A DNA stretch of 46,454 nt from JBMOLK01 sp049325575 (GTDB lineage: Bacteria > Bacillota > Clostridia > Acetivibrionales > Acetivibrionaceae): the NCBI GenBank assembly GCA_049325575.1, contig JBMOLK010000265.1, positions 1 through 46,454 of the forward strand, read 5' to 3'. The first letter of the stretch is position 1. The number at the start of each line of letters is the position of its first letter. Below, in pieces: positions 45,157 through 46,454 of the stretch. The translations under genes and the position numbers were made by a program. The notes beneath the pieces are model-generated. The model did not search any database. It was given only the letters and a program-made list of their open reading frames with translations, and had not been told where the DNA came from.

Positions 45157-45197
45157 GTCAGAGAACCGTCCCTTGACTCGAACCGTCCCTTGACTCG
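45155..45197. repeat. REP elements downstream of the RAYT gene (one full copy plus a tandem partial copy)
   Basis: GAGTCAGAG (45155-45163) is followed by AACCGTC and CCTTGACTC (45171-45179), so the stem is imperfect compared with the upstream copy. GAACCGTCCCTTGACTCG is then repeated in tandem (45163-45180 and 45180-45197, 17-base period). The first bases overlap the RAYT stop codon. Confidence 0.87.
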
Positions 45198-45200
45198 GAC

Positions 45201-45233
45201 GAAAAAGAGCACCTCTATGAGGCGCTCTTTTTC
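45201..45233. terminator. Bidirectional Rho-independent terminator
   Basis: GAAAAAGAGC (45201-45210) and GCTCTTTTTC (45224-45233) form a perfect 10-bp stem, with a further CCTC/GAGG inside. It serves the RAYT gene on one strand and the leftward gene at 45271 on the other. Confidence 0.88.
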
Positions 45234-45270
45234 TGATCATGTGGGAAATGGATAAAGCAAACAGTCCGGT

Positions 45271-45870
45271 TTACGACAGTATCTTTAACAGCTGTGGTAA
45301 TAAGGATTCCACGTCTTGCTTTTGTATTACCAGTATAATTGTAGAATCGTTCTTAAAAATGTTAGCATGACTGGCATATGAGGATGCATGAATTTCGGTA
45401 TCATGGGGCAGATCATTGCTGGATACATCTTCAAGAAAGTCTTCTAAAGCCTTCTTGGGTGTATTCAGGAATTTCTCGTTATATATTTTGTTAAAAGCAG
45501 CTTGCTCCAACCATATTAACTTGATAACAAAATCTGCATACTTTTTATTATCAAACAAACTTATTGTCCCATTATCTATATCTATAACCTTATATTGCTG
45601 AATAAGCTTGTCTAATGCCTGAGCAAGTTCTTCTAATTTCTGGGTTCTTTTTACCCTTAATGGGGTGTCCTCATTCTTTTGTTCAATAATCTTTTCTTTT
45701 ATAAGTTTATTTATTATTATTTGAATTTCATCATCAAAGAGTCTATACCCTTTCTTTTTACATTTTAGTTTCTGACTGAAAGTTCCATCCCACACATTTA
45801 GTATTTTAGCTGCTGTAGACTTTTTTATGCCTAAAACCTCAAATACTTTTTCTAAAATTTCTCTTCTCAC
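45271..45870 (-). CDS. Putative HTH-containing protein of unknown function
   Basis: This protein has 199 residues and starts at GTG 45870, preceded by a very strong GGGGAGGAGGAG five bases upstream; fifteen earlier codons lie over that site. The N-terminal LEKVFEVLGIKKSTAAKIL (about 5-23) looks like a helix-turn-helix, and the next 40 residues are basic (KLKCKKKGYRLFDDE). The C-terminal half is helical without a family I recognise (EDFLEDVSSNDLPHDTEIHA, then NDSTIILVIQKQDVESLLPQ). It could be a regulator or part of a small mobile or defence module. It is a real gene judging by its ribosome binding site and codon pattern. Confidence 0.6.
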   Translation of the reverse strand: MRREILEKVFEVLGIKKSTAAKILNVWDGTFSQKLKCKKKGYRLFDDEIQIIINKLIKEKIIEQKNEDTPLRVKRTQKLEELAQALDKLIQQYKVIDIDNGTISLFDNKKYADFVIKLIWLEQAAFNKIYNEKFLNTPKKALEDFLEDVSSNDLPHDTEIHASSYASHANIFKNDSTIILVIQKQDVESLLPQLLKILS

Positions 45871-46454
45871 TGATTCTCCTCCTCCCCTTGGCTCCAAATT
45901 GTTTCGGTTGTACATTTAACTGATTTAATGCTAGCTATTATGAATGGATGACTAGAGGTTGCGGCTTATTCAGGCATAAGGAAAATAATTTGCTATTCCA
46001 GTACTTAAAATACTAAGGTCTCTTTCAAAGTACTGAAATATTTCAGGGTGATGTTAACCTCCTTTGTGATTTAATTTTAAACTCCTGTAAGTTACCAAAT
46101 AAGTATATATAGATAAGTAATATAATCAATGTCCTGGCTTTAACGCCGCCGATACCTTTGAGCTTTAAGATTCATTAATGTACAGATAAATAATGCTAGT
46201 GATTTTTAACATAACAAATTTCCAGTCACTTATAATGTTAAAAATGCACTTCCTATGTTTGTGCCTCGCATGCTCTAGAAAAGAATTATGTTACAAGGCA
46301 TTAATTATTTTGAAAAAAAGTGTCCACTAATAATTATATAACAAAAATCAGTTAGTTAAATTACATATTTATTAAAAATTTACAAATTTCATTTTATTTG
46401 GACGGTAATTGATTAGATATATTTTATTAATTACATGAATTTTACAAAAAAGTC
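45871..46454. other. AT-rich right-end region, no intact gene seen
   Basis: These 584 bases contain upstream DNA of the leftward gene, a possible transposase remnant on the minus strand (46043-46171), and very AT-rich sequence to the end. I see no RNA gene or intact coding region here. Confidence 0.5.
46043..46171 (-). pseudogene. Possible remnant of an IS110-like transposase (C-terminal HhH segment)
   Basis: The minus strand is open for 42 codons and includes LKLKGIGGVKARTL and FGNLQEFKIKSQ. The first resembles the helix-hairpin-helix of IS110-type transposases ('IPGIGPxTAxxL') and the second the following 'FGNLxRFxNPKQ'. No start codon or ribosome binding site is present, so it would be a fragment. 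The match is short and uncertain. Confidence 0.25.

Overview
The window comes from a cellulosome-producing, plant-cell-wall-degrading clostridium. The evidence is low-to-moderate GC content, strong AGGAGG-type ribosome binding sites, dockerin modules with the N-S-T-D-Y/L-T signature, Thr/Pro linkers, and a CBM3 module. The style fits the Acetivibrio (Hungateiclostridium) / Ruminiclostridium / Pseudobacteroides group. I cannot name the species from sequence alone.

Positions 1-27250 form a pectin utilisation island. At the left edge lie parts of an LplABC/YtcQP-type oligosaccharide ABC transporter (permease tail, second permease, binding lipoprotein). A YesMN-type histidine kinase and AraC-type response regulator follow. 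A leftward pair encodes cytoplasmic GH28 and GH105 enzymes, which trim imported oligomers. An AraC regulator precedes the rightward operon uxaB-uxaA-eda-kdgK-kduI-kduD, which carries galacturonate and unsaturated galacturonate to pyruvate and glyceraldehyde-3-phosphate. A second AraC gene is divergent from three secreted dockerin enzymes: two PL9 lyases and one PL1-dockerin-PL3-PL3 protein. uxaE and uxaC close the island. Secreted lyases would make unsaturated oligogalacturonides, the transporter would import them, GH28/GH105 would release monomers, and the Uxa/Kdu enzymes would catabolise them.

Positions 27250-45250 are accessory. An LTA-synthase-like membrane protein comes first. Next is a divergent locus: leftward, two small overlapping genes resembling separate sigma region 4 and region 2 polypeptides; rightward, a membrane/coiled-coil protein, an LLH-type holin, an amidase, and a 2422-residue secreted protein with 24 HYR-like repeats and a C-terminal CBM3. 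After two intergenic hairpins comes a 1361-residue polymorphic toxin-like protein. It has no signal peptide, an N-terminal LQxxIGNRAV motif, long helical regions and a C-terminal AHH-type nuclease. An ankyrin-repeat candidate immunity protein follows it directly.

Positions 44290-45235 hold a RAYT (REP-associated tyrosine transposase) flanked by its likely REP palindromes. A distant inverted pair of the same element sits at 16604-16678, where it encodes the last residues of an AraC regulator. The right end holds a small HTH-like gene, a possible degenerate transposase fragment, and AT-rich DNA with no recognisable gene.

The parts most likely to repay attention are the split-sigma/holin/amidase/giant CBM3 adhesin locus beside the AHH toxin-immunity pair, and the RAYT-REP system with a REP-encoded protein tail. 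All functional calls come from reading motifs; no database search was run.
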